In this document: piece after piece, positions 8,439 through 17,237 of the stretch
How positions within the stretch are numbered: position 1 is the stretch's first letter
Layout of the letters: every line of letters starts with the position of its first letter
Assembly: GCA_023435565.1 (NCBI GenBank)
Contig: JAEYRN010000088.1
Coordinates: 1-64,000 of the forward strand
Length of the DNA stretch: 64,000 nucleotides
From: Bacillota bacterium
GTDB taxonomy: Bacteria > Bacillota > UBA4882 > UBA8346
Direction: 5' to 3'
The notes under the pieces: model-generated
The model's input: only the letters and a program-made list of their open reading frames with translations
The model's database searches: none
What the model was told of the DNA's origin: nothing
Translations under genes and position numbers: made by a program

Positions 8439-9893
8439 CTAATCCACCGAATAATTCGGAGCTTCCTTAGTAATCTGAATATCATGCGGGTGGCTTTCTC
8501 GCAATCCGGCCGCCGTTATCCGTACGAATTTGGTCTGGGTTTTCATCTCCTCAATCGTGCGGCAACCACAATAACCCATACCGGCCCGGAGTCCGCCAAC
8601 CAGTTGAAAGGCGGTTTCCGATAATGAACCTTTAAATGCCACCCGGCCTTCAATCCCCTCCGGGACCAATTTGCGCTGGTCTTCTTGAAAATATCGGTCT
8701 TTACTGCCTTGTTTCATCGCCGACACCGAACCCATTCCCCGGTAAACCTTATAACTTCTCCCTTGATAAATTTCCATATCCCCGGGGCTTTCTTCGGTCC
8801 CTGCGAATAAACTGCCGATCATCACTACATCGGCCCCGGCGGCGATTGCTTTACTAATATCACCGGAATATTTAATTCCGCCGTCGCTGACAATCGGGAC
8901 CCCATACTTTCGAGCAGCTTGAGCACAGTTATAAACCGCCGTTACTTGCGGTACTCCAATCCCGGCTACTACACGTGTCGTACAGATCGAACCCGGACCG
9001 ATTCCTACTTTTACAACATCCGCTCCGGCTTCGATCAAGTCAATAGTCGCCTCGGCGGTAGCCACATTACCGGCCATTAATTCCGTATTCGGGAAATTCT
9101 TTTTTAACTCTCTAACGCTCATTATTACATTCTTACTGTGACCATGGGCCGAATCAATAGCGATCAGATCAACTCCGGCTTCAATCAAAGCAGCGGCCCG
9201 CTCCAAAGTACCAGTTATTCCTACTGCCCCAGCCACCCGTAGCCTTCCCCGCTCATCTTTGGCGGAGTTCGGATACTGGACCGCTTTTTGAATGTCTTTA
9301 ATGGTGATTAAACCTTTTAAATTGAAATCTTTATCGACTAAAGGCAGTTTCTCAACCCGGTGTTTTTGCAAAATAGCTTTGGCCTGCTCGACAGTGGTGC
9401 CAACCGCCGCTGTAATTAAATTATCTTTGGTCATTACATTTTTAATCGGTTGTTCAAAATTAGTTTCAAAGCGCAGATCCCGGTTGGTTAAAATTCCGAC
9501 TAATTTACCTTGAGCAGTAATGGGTACACCGGAGATCCGGTAACGCTCCATAATCTCCAATGCTTCATTGATCGACTGCTCCGGACTTAACGATATTGGA
9601 TCGGTAATAACCCCATGTTCCGAACGCTTTACTTTGTCCACTTCCAAAGCTTGCTGCTGAACGGACATATTCTTATGGATAACTCCCAAACCGCCTTCCC
9701 GAGCCAAAGCGATCGCCAGTCTTGCTTCAGTAACCGTATCCATCGCTGCGCTGATTAAAGGTATGTTTAAGTTTATTTTCTTTGTTAATCGTGTGCCGGT
9801 ATTAACCTCACCAGGTAAAACTTCGGACTTCGCCGGAATTAGCAAAACATCGTCAAAAGTAAGGGCCTCTCCCAAAAACCGGTCATTCAACAA
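8439..9893 (-). CDS. guaB: Inosine-5'-monophosphate dehydrogenase
   Basis: Oxidises IMP to XMP with NAD, the committed step to GMP. The 484-residue protein has the TIM-barrel entry LTFDDVLLIPAKS, two CBS domains at about residues 95-205 inserted in the barrel, the NAD/IMP site Cys in GPGSICTTRVV near residue 300, the IMP phosphate loop (DGGIKYSGDI, MIGSLFAGTEESPG) and the flap YRGMGSV. Start is TTG, eight bases after GGAGGG. A plausible promoter is at 9933-9960 and a terminator follows, so it is its own unit. Confidence 0.97.
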   Translation of the reverse strand: MLNDRFLGEALTFDDVLLIPAKSEVLPGEVNTGTRLTKKINLNIPLISAAMDTVTEARLAIALAREGGLGVIHKNMSVQQQALEVDKVKRSEHGVITDPISLSPEQSINEALEIMERYRISGVPITAQGKLVGILTNRDLRFETNFEQPIKNVMTKDNLITAAVGTTVEQAKAILQKHRVEKLPLVDKDFNLKGLITIKDIQKAVQYPNSAKDERGRLRVAGAVGITGTLERAAALIEAGVDLIAIDSAHGHSKNVIMSVRELKKNFPNTELMAGNVATAEATIDLIEAGADVVKVGIGPGSICTTRVVAGIGVPQVTAVYNCAQAARKYGVPIVSDGGIKYSGDISKAIAAGADVVMIGSLFAGTEESPGDMEIYQGRSYKVYRGMGSVSAMKQGSKDRYFQEDQRKLVPEGIEGRVAFKGSLSETAFQLVGGLRAGMGYCGCRTIEEMKTQTKFVRITAAGLRESHPHDIQITKEAPNYSVD

Positions 9894-9932
9894 CTAGATC
9901 ACCCTCCGGATAATTCTTATATAGTTTTATCT

Positions 9933-9960
9933 ATTCTACCATATAAACCGCTTATTGCAA
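9933..9960 (-). promoter_or_regulatory. Probable sigma-A promoter of guaB
   Basis: Minus-strand TTGCAA (9955-9960), a 16-base spacer and TAGAAT (9933-9938), 40 bases before the TTG start. Confidence 0.5.
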
Positions 9961-9973
9961 GATAAAAAGTTAG

Positions 9974-10714
9974 TTAAAACCTTAACCTAAAAAGAATATA
10001 AAATAAAGCCAACAATAAAGGTTGGTGGATTAGATAAATCTTCAATGAATGCCTCCCTAAAAAACAAAAACTATTAATAATTGGATTCCTGGAATAATCT
10101 TTCAAACCAAACTTGGGGACTCCTTTGGGATAAAAGGTATTCCCTAAGAAAATCCCGATTAATATATACCCGAACCATGGGAGAATTGGGAAATAGTCAA
10201 GACTGCAAAATCCTCCCGGCATCAAACCGAGCCATACTAACCAACCGAAACCGAAACGACATCCGTCCAAATATTTCCCAACCAAAATGATACCGGAGCC
10301 AAGTCCTAGATTTAGATATTTAAAATTTCGGAATGGATATTGCATAATCGAACTGACTCCCATTAGATGCAGGATTCCGAAGACTACCAATTCTTTCTTG
10401 ATAAAAATAGCGGTTATAAGAGTAATAATCATTCCCCAACTTAATAAAACCAAGCCCTTACGTACCGCTTTTTTGAATCCGGGTTTTAAGTCCGAATTAT
10501 TCCTGGAATTACTTAGAGTAGCCCCTATCCCGGAAATGAGCAAGAATAACATCGCGGTTCCCTCTTGCCAGTAGAAATTAAATCCGGTTAGCCGGAAAGG
10601 GATGTCTTTTATAAACGCAAAATCAGCTAGCGCATGATAAATTATCATTGAAACAATTGCTAGCCCTCTAAGAAAATCCAACTCCCAATAACGTTGCGAA
10701 TTAAAATTTATCAT
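9974..10714 (-). CDS. DUF1624 membrane acyltransferase (heparan-alpha-glucosaminide N-acetyltransferase-like)
   Basis: A 246-residue, seven- to eight-helix membrane protein. It opens with RYWELDFLRGLAIVSMIIYH, the hallmark of DUF1624/HGSNAT-like acyltransferases in which the conserved Asp and His lie at the membrane face, and ends with the SLKIYLIHQPLL helix typical of acyltransferase-3-like folds. I chose ATG 10714; the much longer frame upstream runs antisense through the deoR gene and is spurious. The ribosome binding site is weak. It is divergent from deoR and may share its control region. The acyl acceptor is unknown. Confidence 0.8.
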   Translation of the reverse strand: MINFNSQRYWELDFLRGLAIVSMIIYHALADFAFIKDIPFRLTGFNFYWQEGTAMLFLLISGIGATLSNSRNNSDLKPGFKKAVRKGLVLLSWGMIITLITAIFIKKELVVFGILHLMGVSSIMQYPFRNFKYLNLGLGSGIILVGKYLDGCRFGFGWLVWLGLMPGGFCSLDYFPILPWFGYILIGIFLGNTFYPKGVPKFGLKDYSRNPIINSFCFLGRHSLKIYLIHQPLLLALFYILFRLRF

Positions 10715-10782
10715 AGGGATATTTTCTACATCGTTACTCAAAAAACTGCTAAACGAATTAATTTGAAATAAAAAAATAGAAT

Positions 10783-10811
10783 TTGACAAAAAACGAAAGT
10801 AAACGTAAAAT
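10783..10811 (+). promoter_or_regulatory. Promoter of the deoR-gal operon, with probable DeoR operator
   Basis: Consensus TTGACA (10783-10788), 17-base spacer, TAAAAT (10806-10811). The spacer carries the tandem cgaaagt/cgtaaaa words of the sort bound by DeoR/GlpR regulators, so autoregulation is likely (inference). Confidence 0.75.
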
Positions 10812-10829
10812 GGAAGTGGAGGGATATTG

Positions 10830-11591
10830 ATGTTTCCTGAAGAACGCCGTTCATTCATTATTGATACATTAAACAAACAAGGACGCTGTTTGGTTAATGA
10901 TTTGTCCAAACAAATGGAGGTCTCCGAGGTTACGATCCGCCAGGATTTAGACGCCTTGGAGCGCGAAGGCCTACTCCGGCGAACCCACGGGGGAGCTATC
11001 TTACCTTTCAAGATCGGATTTGAACGCCCTTTCCAAGCCGAAGAAACATCTTTCAAAACCCAAAAGGAAAAAATCGCCCAGGCGGCTGCCGAATTGGTTT
11101 CCCCCGGTGATACCTTAATACTAGATGTAGGCACCACTGTTTCCGAATTAGCGCGTAAACTTTTAGAACATCATGATTTGACTATTTTTACAAATGCCTT
11201 GAATATTGCAACTATTCTCGAAGCCAACCCCAGAATTAATACCATCGTTACCGGAGGAACTCTTCGCGCCAAACAACATTCCCTGGTAAATCCCTATGCC
11301 ACTATGATTTTGGATAAAATCAGGGCGGACATGGCTTTTATTGGAATAGGCGGTATCGAAGCCAATCATGGGGTTACTAACGTTAATATTCCCGAAGCGG
11401 AATTAAAATCTATTTTTCTAAAATCCGCAGAACGCCGGGTGGTTTTGGCTGACTCCAGCAAAGTTGGAAATATCGGTTTGGTGAAAATATCGGAAATCGA
11501 GCAAATTGATTTATTAATTACCGATAAACAAGCCGACGCTGAAGCAATTGCATCCTTAAGGCGAAAAGGTTTAAACATAGTTTTAGTTTAA
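10830..11591 (+). CDS. DeoR/GlpR-family transcriptional regulator
   Basis: A 253-residue repressor-type protein. The N-terminal winged helix-turn-helix (residues 1-57) carries the family signature VSEVTIRQDLDALEREGLL and the RRTHGGA wing. The C-terminal DeoRC sensor has the sugar-phosphate-binding pattern DVGTTVSELA, TNALN, TGGTLR and GIGGIEANHGVTN. ATG 10830 is preferred to the overlapping TTG 10827 because GGAGGG ends six bases before it. It leads a plus-strand cluster with galT, galK and galE, so it probably senses a galactose-pathway phosphate ester. The effector is not determinable from sequence. Confidence 0.92.
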   Translation: MFPEERRSFIIDTLNKQGRCLVNDLSKQMEVSEVTIRQDLDALEREGLLRRTHGGAILPFKIGFERPFQAEETSFKTQKEKIAQAAAELVSPGDTLILDVGTTVSELARKLLEHHDLTIFTNALNIATILEANPRINTIVTGGTLRAKQHSLVNPYATMILDKIRADMAFIGIGGIEANHGVTNVNIPEAELKSIFLKSAERRVVLADSSKVGNIGLVKISEIEQIDLLITDKQADAEAIASLRRKGLNIVLV

Positions 11592-11645
11592 AATTTGGTT
11601 CAAAAAATTATTTAGACTTCAACGAAGAAAAAGGAGGCTTTTAAA

Positions 11646-11795
11646 ATGCCCTTGAAAAAAATGGAGTTCGAGAGGGAAAAAGTAATAATGCCTGATGGGA
11701 GGTACCTGTTGTTCTATAACTTTGACCAGGTTCCCATAGGCAGTGATGAGGAGTCGGCCAAATCAAACCAGAATAAAGAAAACGAGGAAAAATAA
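11646..11795 (+). CDS. Small conserved-looking protein, 49 residues, in the gal operon
   Basis: ATG 11646 follows an excellent AAGGAGG site, and the TAA at 11793-11795 lies one base before the galT ATG, so it is translated and coupled to galT. The first half (KMEFEREKVIMPDGRYLLFYNF) looks like a compact beta structure with a PDGRYL core. The last 20 residues are charged and Asn/Glu/Lys-rich, probably disordered. I do not know its function. Being inside the Leloir operon suggests a role tied to galT or sugar-phosphate metabolism, but this is inference only. Confidence 0.75.
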   Translation: MPLKKMEFEREKVIMPDGRYLLFYNFDQVPIGSDEESAKSNQNKENEEK

Positions 11796-11796
11796 C

Positions 11797-12801
11797 ATGT
11801 CTGAACTTCGTTGGCATCCTTTTTTAGAAGAATGGGTAATCACTGCTACTCACCGTCAAGACCGAACCTTTCTCCCGCCTAAGGATTATTGTCCCTTATG
11901 CCCCACCAAACCCGGTGGCTTCCCGACGGAAGTCCCCCGTGACAACTATGATATCGTTGTTTTTGAAAATAAATTCCCTTCGCTTAAGAGCGATCCCCCC
12001 CAACCGGCAGTGGAAACCACAGCCGTATCACCAGTAAAAGCAGCTCAGGGAATCTGCGAGGTTGTATTATACTCCTCCGAACATTCCACGTCGCTGGCGA
12101 ACATGCCTTTGGCCCGTATTCGAAATCTACTCCGGGTATGGCAAGACCGATTTCAAGAATTAGGTTCACTTGATTATATCAAATATGTCTTGATCTTTGA
12201 AAACAAGGGTGAAGCAGTCGGGGTTACCCTCCACCATCCCCATGGACAAATATATGCCTTCCCTTTTATTCCTCCTAAAATTGAAAAAGAACTAAATGCC
12301 TCTACTAAATTTTACAAACAAAATAATAAATGTCTTTTTTGCGCGACCTTAGAAGAGGAATACCGCGACAGTCGACGAATCGTCTTTGAAGGTGAAAAAT
12401 TCGTCGCTTTTATTCCTTTCTTTGCCCGTTACCCATATGAAGTTTATCTCGCCCCTAAAAGACATCTGGCTTCTATGAATGACTTTTCCGCAGAAGATCT
12501 TAATGATTTGGCTCTAACTCTAAAAGGATTACTGGTTAAATATGATTTATTATTTAAGGTGTCTTTTCCGTATATCATGGTAATTCACCAAGCCCCGACC
12601 GATGGTAAGGATCACCCCGATTATCATTTCCATTTTGAATTTTATCCCCCGCTTCGGACTGCTTCCAAAATTAAATATTTAGCTGGATGTGAATCAGGCG
12701 CCGGTAATTTTATTAATGATACTTTGGCTGAGGAAAAAGCAGCGGAACTCCGAAATATCGGCCCCAAAAATATTAATGAGGTATTAGAATTAGAAAGATA
12801 A
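11797..12801 (+). CDS. galT: Galactose-1-phosphate uridylyltransferase
   Basis: Exchanges UMP between UDP-glucose and galactose-1-phosphate. The 334 residues start at ATG 11797 (MSELRWHPFLEEWV), rather than an earlier in-frame start that runs through the preceding small gene. Zinc ligands CPLC near residue 29 and the catalytic HPHGQIY near residue 146 are present, with the second HIT-like half carrying a C-x-x-C (CLFC) near residue 182 and H-F-H-F-E-F-like strands near residue 278. It sits between the 49-residue gene and galK (13 bases). Confidence 0.96.
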   Translation: MSELRWHPFLEEWVITATHRQDRTFLPPKDYCPLCPTKPGGFPTEVPRDNYDIVVFENKFPSLKSDPPQPAVETTAVSPVKAAQGICEVVLYSSEHSTSLANMPLARIRNLLRVWQDRFQELGSLDYIKYVLIFENKGEAVGVTLHHPHGQIYAFPFIPPKIEKELNASTKFYKQNNKCLFCATLEEEYRDSRRIVFEGEKFVAFIPFFARYPYEVYLAPKRHLASMNDFSAEDLNDLALTLKGLLVKYDLLFKVSFPYIMVIHQAPTDGKDHPDYHFHFEFYPPLRTASKIKYLAGCESGAGNFINDTLAEEKAAELRNIGPKNINEVLELER

Positions 12802-12814
12802 GGAGTATCTGATA

Positions 12815-13990
12815 ATGGCCCAAGCAAATAATCTCCAATCTATTAACAAAGCTTTCGCTTCTTTCTCCGGTGGAAAAGAACCCTCAGTCATCGCCCGGGC
12901 TCCCGGGCGGGTAAACCTAATCGGAGAACATACGGATTATAATGAAGGTTATGTTTTCCCGATGGCTTTGGGTTTTCAAATCTTGACCGCCGCTCGTAAG
13001 CGCCAAGACCGGCTGGTTCGAATCCATTCAGTTGATTACCAAAAAACAGTAGAATTCACCTTAGATCAACCGATTCAGTATGATTCCGAAGAGCGTTGGA
13101 GTAATTATCCCCGAGGCGTGTTAGCCCTTTTAATGGAATGCGGTATAACTCTAACCGGAATGGACTTGGCTTTTATGGGCGATATCCCCCAAGGTTCCGG
13201 TTTGAGTTCCTCTGCTGCGCTCGAGGTTTCAGTAGCCCTTACACTTCAAGCCTTAAACGGTTTTCAAATGAGTGGACCGGAACTGGCCCGTCTCTGTCAA
13301 AAAGCCGAAAATACATTTGTAGGAATGAATTGCGGCATAATGGACCAATTCATTTCAATGATGGGTCAGAAAGATCATGCCTTATTCCTAGATTGCCGTT
13401 CTTTAGAATACAGGCATATTCCTTTGAAGCTAAGAGAATATCAAATTTTGATTTGTCATAGCGGGGTTAAACATTCATTAGTGGATTCGGAATATAATAA
13501 AAGACGCAAAGAATGCGAAGCCGGAGTAGCGGTCCTCTCAGAAAAGTTCCCCAGAATAAAATCATTACGGGACGCAACCTTAACTGAACTTGATGCATGT
13601 AAAGACCGACTTGATAAAATTGTATACTGCCGTTGCCGCCATGTAATCACCGAAAACGAACGGGTCCTAAAAAGTATTAAGTGTTTAAATCAAGGCGATT
13701 TAACAACTTTCGGCAAATTAATGAACTCTTCTCACGACTCATTAAGGGACGATTATCAAGTAAGCTGCTCCGAAATTGATCTTTTAGTCGATTTCGCCAG
13801 AAAATTTGACGGTGTCCTAGGTTCCAGAATCACCGGAGGCGGTTTCGGCGGTTGTACTGTCAGTTTGATTTCAAATTCTATTGTCAAAGACTTTACCGAT
13901 CAAGTCAAAGATTACTACCAACATAAAACAGGGATTACTCCCCATCTATATATTAGTACTCCGGCAGCAGGAGCGGAGCTGATAAAATAA
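12815..13990 (+). CDS. galK: Galactokinase
   Basis: Phosphorylates galactose to galactose-1-phosphate with ATP. The 391-residue GHMP kinase shows the galactose-binding signature RVNLIGEHTDYNEGYVFP near residue 32, the ATP loop GSGLSSSAALEVS near residue 127, catalytic-region GMNCGIMDQF near residue 170, and the third motif SRITGGGFGGCTV near residue 340. Start ATG 12815 has AAGGAG upstream. It is co-transcribed with galT and galE. Confidence 0.97.
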   Translation: MAQANNLQSINKAFASFSGGKEPSVIARAPGRVNLIGEHTDYNEGYVFPMALGFQILTAARKRQDRLVRIHSVDYQKTVEFTLDQPIQYDSEERWSNYPRGVLALLMECGITLTGMDLAFMGDIPQGSGLSSSAALEVSVALTLQALNGFQMSGPELARLCQKAENTFVGMNCGIMDQFISMMGQKDHALFLDCRSLEYRHIPLKLREYQILICHSGVKHSLVDSEYNKRRKECEAGVAVLSEKFPRIKSLRDATLTELDACKDRLDKIVYCRCRHVITENERVLKSIKCLNQGDLTTFGKLMNSSHDSLRDDYQVSCSEIDLLVDFARKFDGVLGSRITGGGFGGCTVSLISNSIVKDFTDQVKDYYQHKTGITPHLYISTPAAGAELIK

Positions 13991-14038
13991 ATCAAATTAT
14001 TAAGGACAATATTAGGTATATATTGGAGGTAAAAATAA

Positions 14039-15028
14039 ATGAATATTCTGGTTACCGGGGGCGCCGGATATATTGGGAGTCAAGTTGCCTTAGATTTAGC
14101 CCGCAACGGCCATCAACCCATAATCTTTGATAATTTATCCAAGGGACACCGGGAAGCGGTAAAAGCAGGCCGACTGGTGGTAGGGGATCTTAGCGACTCA
14201 AATTTATTACAGCAGGTATTAACCGGAGAAAAGATTGAAGCAGTTATCCACTTAGCGGCTTATAGCCTAGTTGGAGAATCAGTTCAGGACCCTAGTAAAT
14301 ATTTCCGGAATAATATTGGCAATGGGATTAACCTTCTAGATGCCATGTGTGCTTGTAAAATAAAATACTTTGTTCTTTCTTCCACAGCAGCTGTTTTTGG
14401 CGAGCCTGATCAAACCCCAATCACTGAAGATCACCCTAAAAAGCCCACTAATCCATATGGATTCTCAAAACTTACCTTGGAGGGCATTTTAGATGCCTAC
14501 GACCGGGCCTATGGACTTCGTTATATTTCACTGCGTTATTTCAATGCTGCCGGAGCCGACCCCGAAGTGGAAATCGGCGAAGACCACAATCCGGAAAGTC
14601 ACTTAATCCCTATAGTGTTGCAGGCCGCTCTAGGAACACGCCCAAACATTCAGTTGTTTGGCAATGATTATCCAACTCCTGACGGCACCTGTATTCGCGA
14701 CTATATTCATGTTGCGGATCTTTCACAGGCTCATTTATTGGCTTTAAAATCGTTAATCGGAGGTTCAACTTCCATGTGTTATAATTTAGGCATCGGACAT
14801 GGCTATTCAAACCTACAAGTTATCGAAACCGCCCGAAAGGTTACGGGCAAACCAATTAACATAGTCAAAGCTCCACGCCGTCCCGGAGATCCGGCAGTGT
14901 TGGTTGCCTCATCCAATCGGATTAAACAAGAATTAGGATGGACCCCTAAATATTTTGAATTGAATGAAATTATCGAAACAGCTTGGAATTGGCACCGAAA
15001 TCATCCCAACGGTTACCAAACAAATTGA
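14039..15028 (+). CDS. galE: UDP-glucose 4-epimerase
   Basis: Interconverts UDP-galactose and UDP-glucose, completing the Leloir cycle. The 329-residue extended short-chain dehydrogenase has the NAD loop GGAGYIGS at residues 7-14, the catalytic SSTAAVFG (Ser) and YGFSK (Tyr-x-x-x-Lys) near residues 122 and 146, and the substrate-binding RYFNAAGAD. The ribosome site GGAGG is clear. The 48-base gap after galK contains no terminator, so it belongs to the same operon. Confidence 0.97.
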   Translation: MNILVTGGAGYIGSQVALDLARNGHQPIIFDNLSKGHREAVKAGRLVVGDLSDSNLLQQVLTGEKIEAVIHLAAYSLVGESVQDPSKYFRNNIGNGINLLDAMCACKIKYFVLSSTAAVFGEPDQTPITEDHPKKPTNPYGFSKLTLEGILDAYDRAYGLRYISLRYFNAAGADPEVEIGEDHNPESHLIPIVLQAALGTRPNIQLFGNDYPTPDGTCIRDYIHVADLSQAHLLALKSLIGGSTSMCYNLGIGHGYSNLQVIETARKVTGKPINIVKAPRRPGDPAVLVASSNRIKQELGWTPKYFELNEIIETAWNWHRNHPNGYQTN

Positions 15029-15193
15029 AATAAGAATAATCGGGAATTAGAAGTTAGAAAGCAGAATTGATGGGCTAATACAAAGATATCAAAAAGTTTT
15101 TTTGACAAATTAACTAAAAAAAATCAACTTTATTAAATGAAAGCCTAATGTTATCATTAAATATACTAACTTATAAAGTTTGAGGTGGAAAAG

Positions 15194-16180
15194 ATGAAAA
15201 TCGGTGTTTTAACCAGCGGCGGCGATGCTCCTGGTATGAATGCGGCGATTAGGGCAGTGGTCCGAAGAGCCCTTTACCATGGCTGTGAGGTATATGGCAT
15301 CAAAAGAGGTTATAGTGGTTTATTAACCGGTGAAATTGTGTCCCTTGATTCCCATTCGGTAAGTGATATTCTTCAAAAAGGCGGTACTATTCTTCAGTCG
15401 GCCCGGTGCCAAGAATTTAAAACCCCGGAAGGACAAGCTAAAGCAAAAGCTCAACTTGAGAAACTTGGATTAAACGGATTGGTAATAATCGGCGGCGATG
15501 GTTCTTTTCGCGGAGCCCAAGTACTCAACAGAATGGGATTTCTAACTGTCGGAATTCCCGGCACTATTGATAACGATATTGGTTGTACCGATTATTCAAT
15601 TGGTTTTGATACAGCCGTCAATACGGTCTTAGATGCGTTAAATAAAATCAGAGATACTGCATCTTCTCATAACCGTGTATATGTAGTAGAAGTGATGGGT
15701 AAAAATGCAGGTTTTATTGCAGTGGGAGCAGGGTTGACCGGTGGCGCCGAAGCAATCTTAATACCGGAGACTCCGGTAGATCTTGATAAAGTGTGCGAGA
15801 ATATTATCGAAAATGCCAAATTAGGTAAATCCCACAGCATTGTTTTGGTTGCTGAGGGTTACTATGAAGATCCAATTTCGGCCCAACAGTCAAGCGGCTT
15901 CCGGGTAGGAAAATATCTCGGCGAAAAAACCGGTTGCGATACGCGGATCACAGTATTAGGCCATATTCAAAGAGGCGGGACCCCATCCTTTTTCGACCGT
16001 AAACTAGCGACATTAATGGGAAATAAAGCCGTTGAAATGCTGTTAAATGGTGAAACCGAAAAAATGGTTGGAATGGTTAATAACCGAATTCAAACCTTTC
16101 CTTTGGAGCAAGCTATCAACACTAAGAAAAAAGTTGAACTACAAGAATTGGAATTGGCAGGAATTATGTCCAGTATATAA
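15194..16180 (+). CDS. pfkA: ATP-dependent 6-phosphofructokinase
   Basis: Phosphorylates fructose-6-phosphate in glycolysis. The 328 residues start at ATG 15194 after GAGGTGG; a GTG nine bases earlier overlaps that site and is disfavoured. The nucleotide motif is GGDGSFRGA, with Gly where pyrophosphate-dependent enzymes have Asp, so ATP is the donor. GTIDNDIG and the effector-site MGKNAGFIA region are present. It is about eight residues longer than the 320-residue norm, at the C-terminus. The 165-base gap from galE is AT-rich and contains TTGACA at 15102 without a well-placed -10, so separate promotion is possible but unproven. Confidence 0.96.
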   Translation: MKIGVLTSGGDAPGMNAAIRAVVRRALYHGCEVYGIKRGYSGLLTGEIVSLDSHSVSDILQKGGTILQSARCQEFKTPEGQAKAKAQLEKLGLNGLVIIGGDGSFRGAQVLNRMGFLTVGIPGTIDNDIGCTDYSIGFDTAVNTVLDALNKIRDTASSHNRVYVVEVMGKNAGFIAVGAGLTGGAEAILIPETPVDLDKVCENIIENAKLGKSHSIVLVAEGYYEDPISAQQSSGFRVGKYLGEKTGCDTRITVLGHIQRGGTPSFFDRKLATLMGNKAVEMLLNGETEKMVGMVNNRIQTFPLEQAINTKKKVELQELELAGIMSSI

Positions 16181-16233
16181 TTCTATAATTTTTGTGTAAC
16201 AATTTTAGTTTTTATTTTTTAGAATTCATAGGA

Positions 16234-16262
16234 AGGGAGAGGTATTCACCTCTCCCTTTTCA
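16234..16262 (+). terminator. Terminator of pfkA
   Basis: Perfect 10-bp stem agggagaggt/acctctccct, loop attc, then TTTTC. It lies between convergent pfkA and codY. Confidence 0.88.
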
Positions 16263-16298
16263 TACCGGATTATTAAATCCCCTTATATTTTATCGAAA

Positions 16299-17051
16299 CT
16301 ACTCTTGTTCGTTTAACATTTTATAGAAAAGTTGATTCTTTATCTTAATATAGGTCCCCTTAATCCCTAAAGAACGGGATTCTACTACCCCGGCGCTTTC
16401 CATCTTACGCATGGCGTTAACAATTACCGAACGGGAGATCCCGATTCGATCGGCAATCTTACTGGCAACTAAAAATCCTTCAGTGCCATTTAAATCCATT
16501 AATACATTTTTTATAGCTTTAAGTTCCGAAAAAGATAAAGAGTCTAAGACCATCCTAGCGGTCTCTGTTTGGCCATGTTCAGCGTCCTTTACCACAGGGT
16601 TGTTCTCATAGAAATAAATGCTGATTACCAAAGAGGCTATTTCAGCTAAAATCAATTGCTCCTCGGTGAATTGTTGTTCGGGTTGTGTTAATAGTAAATG
16701 GGCCGAAGTAGTGCGATTGTTTCTCACCGGCACTATTGTCATATATAAATTTGGTCGGACACACAGGTCATCCTCAAAAAAACAGCTTTCAACTGGAATA
16801 TTGGCTGCGGTTTGAAAAATAAAACTAATTCGTTGTTTCAATTCCGATTTTAAAATATCATTTACCCCATGGGTGGTTTTTGTACAATCATTTCCTTTGG
16901 GTAATGCCGTAGCTAATAATTCTCCTTGAGCCCCAAACAAATATCCATTACAATTGATTAATCTTGAAATTAAAGCGATTATCTCATTTAATTCCATACT
17001 TCCTTGTTTTATAACACTCCGTAATTCCTGAATTTTTGCGGTAAGCGGCAT
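16299..17051 (-). CDS. codY: GTP-sensing global transcriptional regulator CodY
   Basis: A nutrient-responsive repressor that senses GTP and branched-chain amino acids in Firmicutes. The 250 residues divide into an N-terminal GAF-type sensor (about 1-155) and a winged helix-turn-helix. The recognition region ASKIADRIGISRSVIVNAMR and ESRSLGIKGTYIKI (about residues 195-240) is near-diagnostic. The N-terminal half is more divergent than the DNA-binding domain. It follows xerC as in Bacillus, but the hslV and hslU genes normally between them are absent. Confidence 0.95.
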   Translation of the reverse strand: MPLTAKIQELRSVIKQGSMELNEIIALISRLINCNGYLFGAQGELLATALPKGNDCTKTTHGVNDILKSELKQRISFIFQTAANIPVESCFFEDDLCVRPNLYMTIVPVRNNRTTSAHLLLTQPEQQFTEEQLILAEIASLVISIYFYENNPVVKDAEHGQTETARMVLDSLSFSELKAIKNVLMDLNGTEGFLVASKIADRIGISRSVIVNAMRKMESAGVVESRSLGIKGTYIKIKNQLFYKMLNEQE

Positions 17052-17079
17052 CCGATTCTCTCCTTATTCATTTGAGTGA

Positions 17080-17180
17080 GTTTCATAATTACCTTTAGTA
17101 AGATTTTGATACAATATATGGTGTCCAACCCAGATTAGTCTATCAAATATTGTATCAAAGAAATTTAAGAATTATGAAAC
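17080..17180. repeat. Nested palindrome, copy 2
   Basis: Outer arms gtttcataatt (17080-17090) and aattatgaaac (17170-17180); inner arms tttgatacaatat (17105-17117) and atattgtatcaaa (17147-17159); loop of 29 bases. It is homologous to the reverse orientation of 2468-2581 and sits in the codY-xerC gap, upstream of codY on its strand. Confidence 0.75.
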
Positions 17181-17237
17181 CGCCTAATTTATGTAATATA
17201 CGGATAACTTTTTATTTATAAATCCAAAGATAATGCT

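Noticed and set aside
10715..11137. Long N-terminal extension of the DUF1624 gene
   Set aside because: It runs antisense through the promoter and first half of deoR, is Ser/Arg-rich noise, and the membrane protein begins naturally at 10714.
13005..13025. ggttcgaatcc, a tRNA T-loop-like word
   Set aside because: It is inside galK coding sequence with no acceptor stem or anticodon arm around it.
15102..15136. Consensus promoter for pfkA
   Set aside because: TTGACA is present at 15102, but the only TATTAA-like -10 lies 23 bases away, too far; it is left as unproven.
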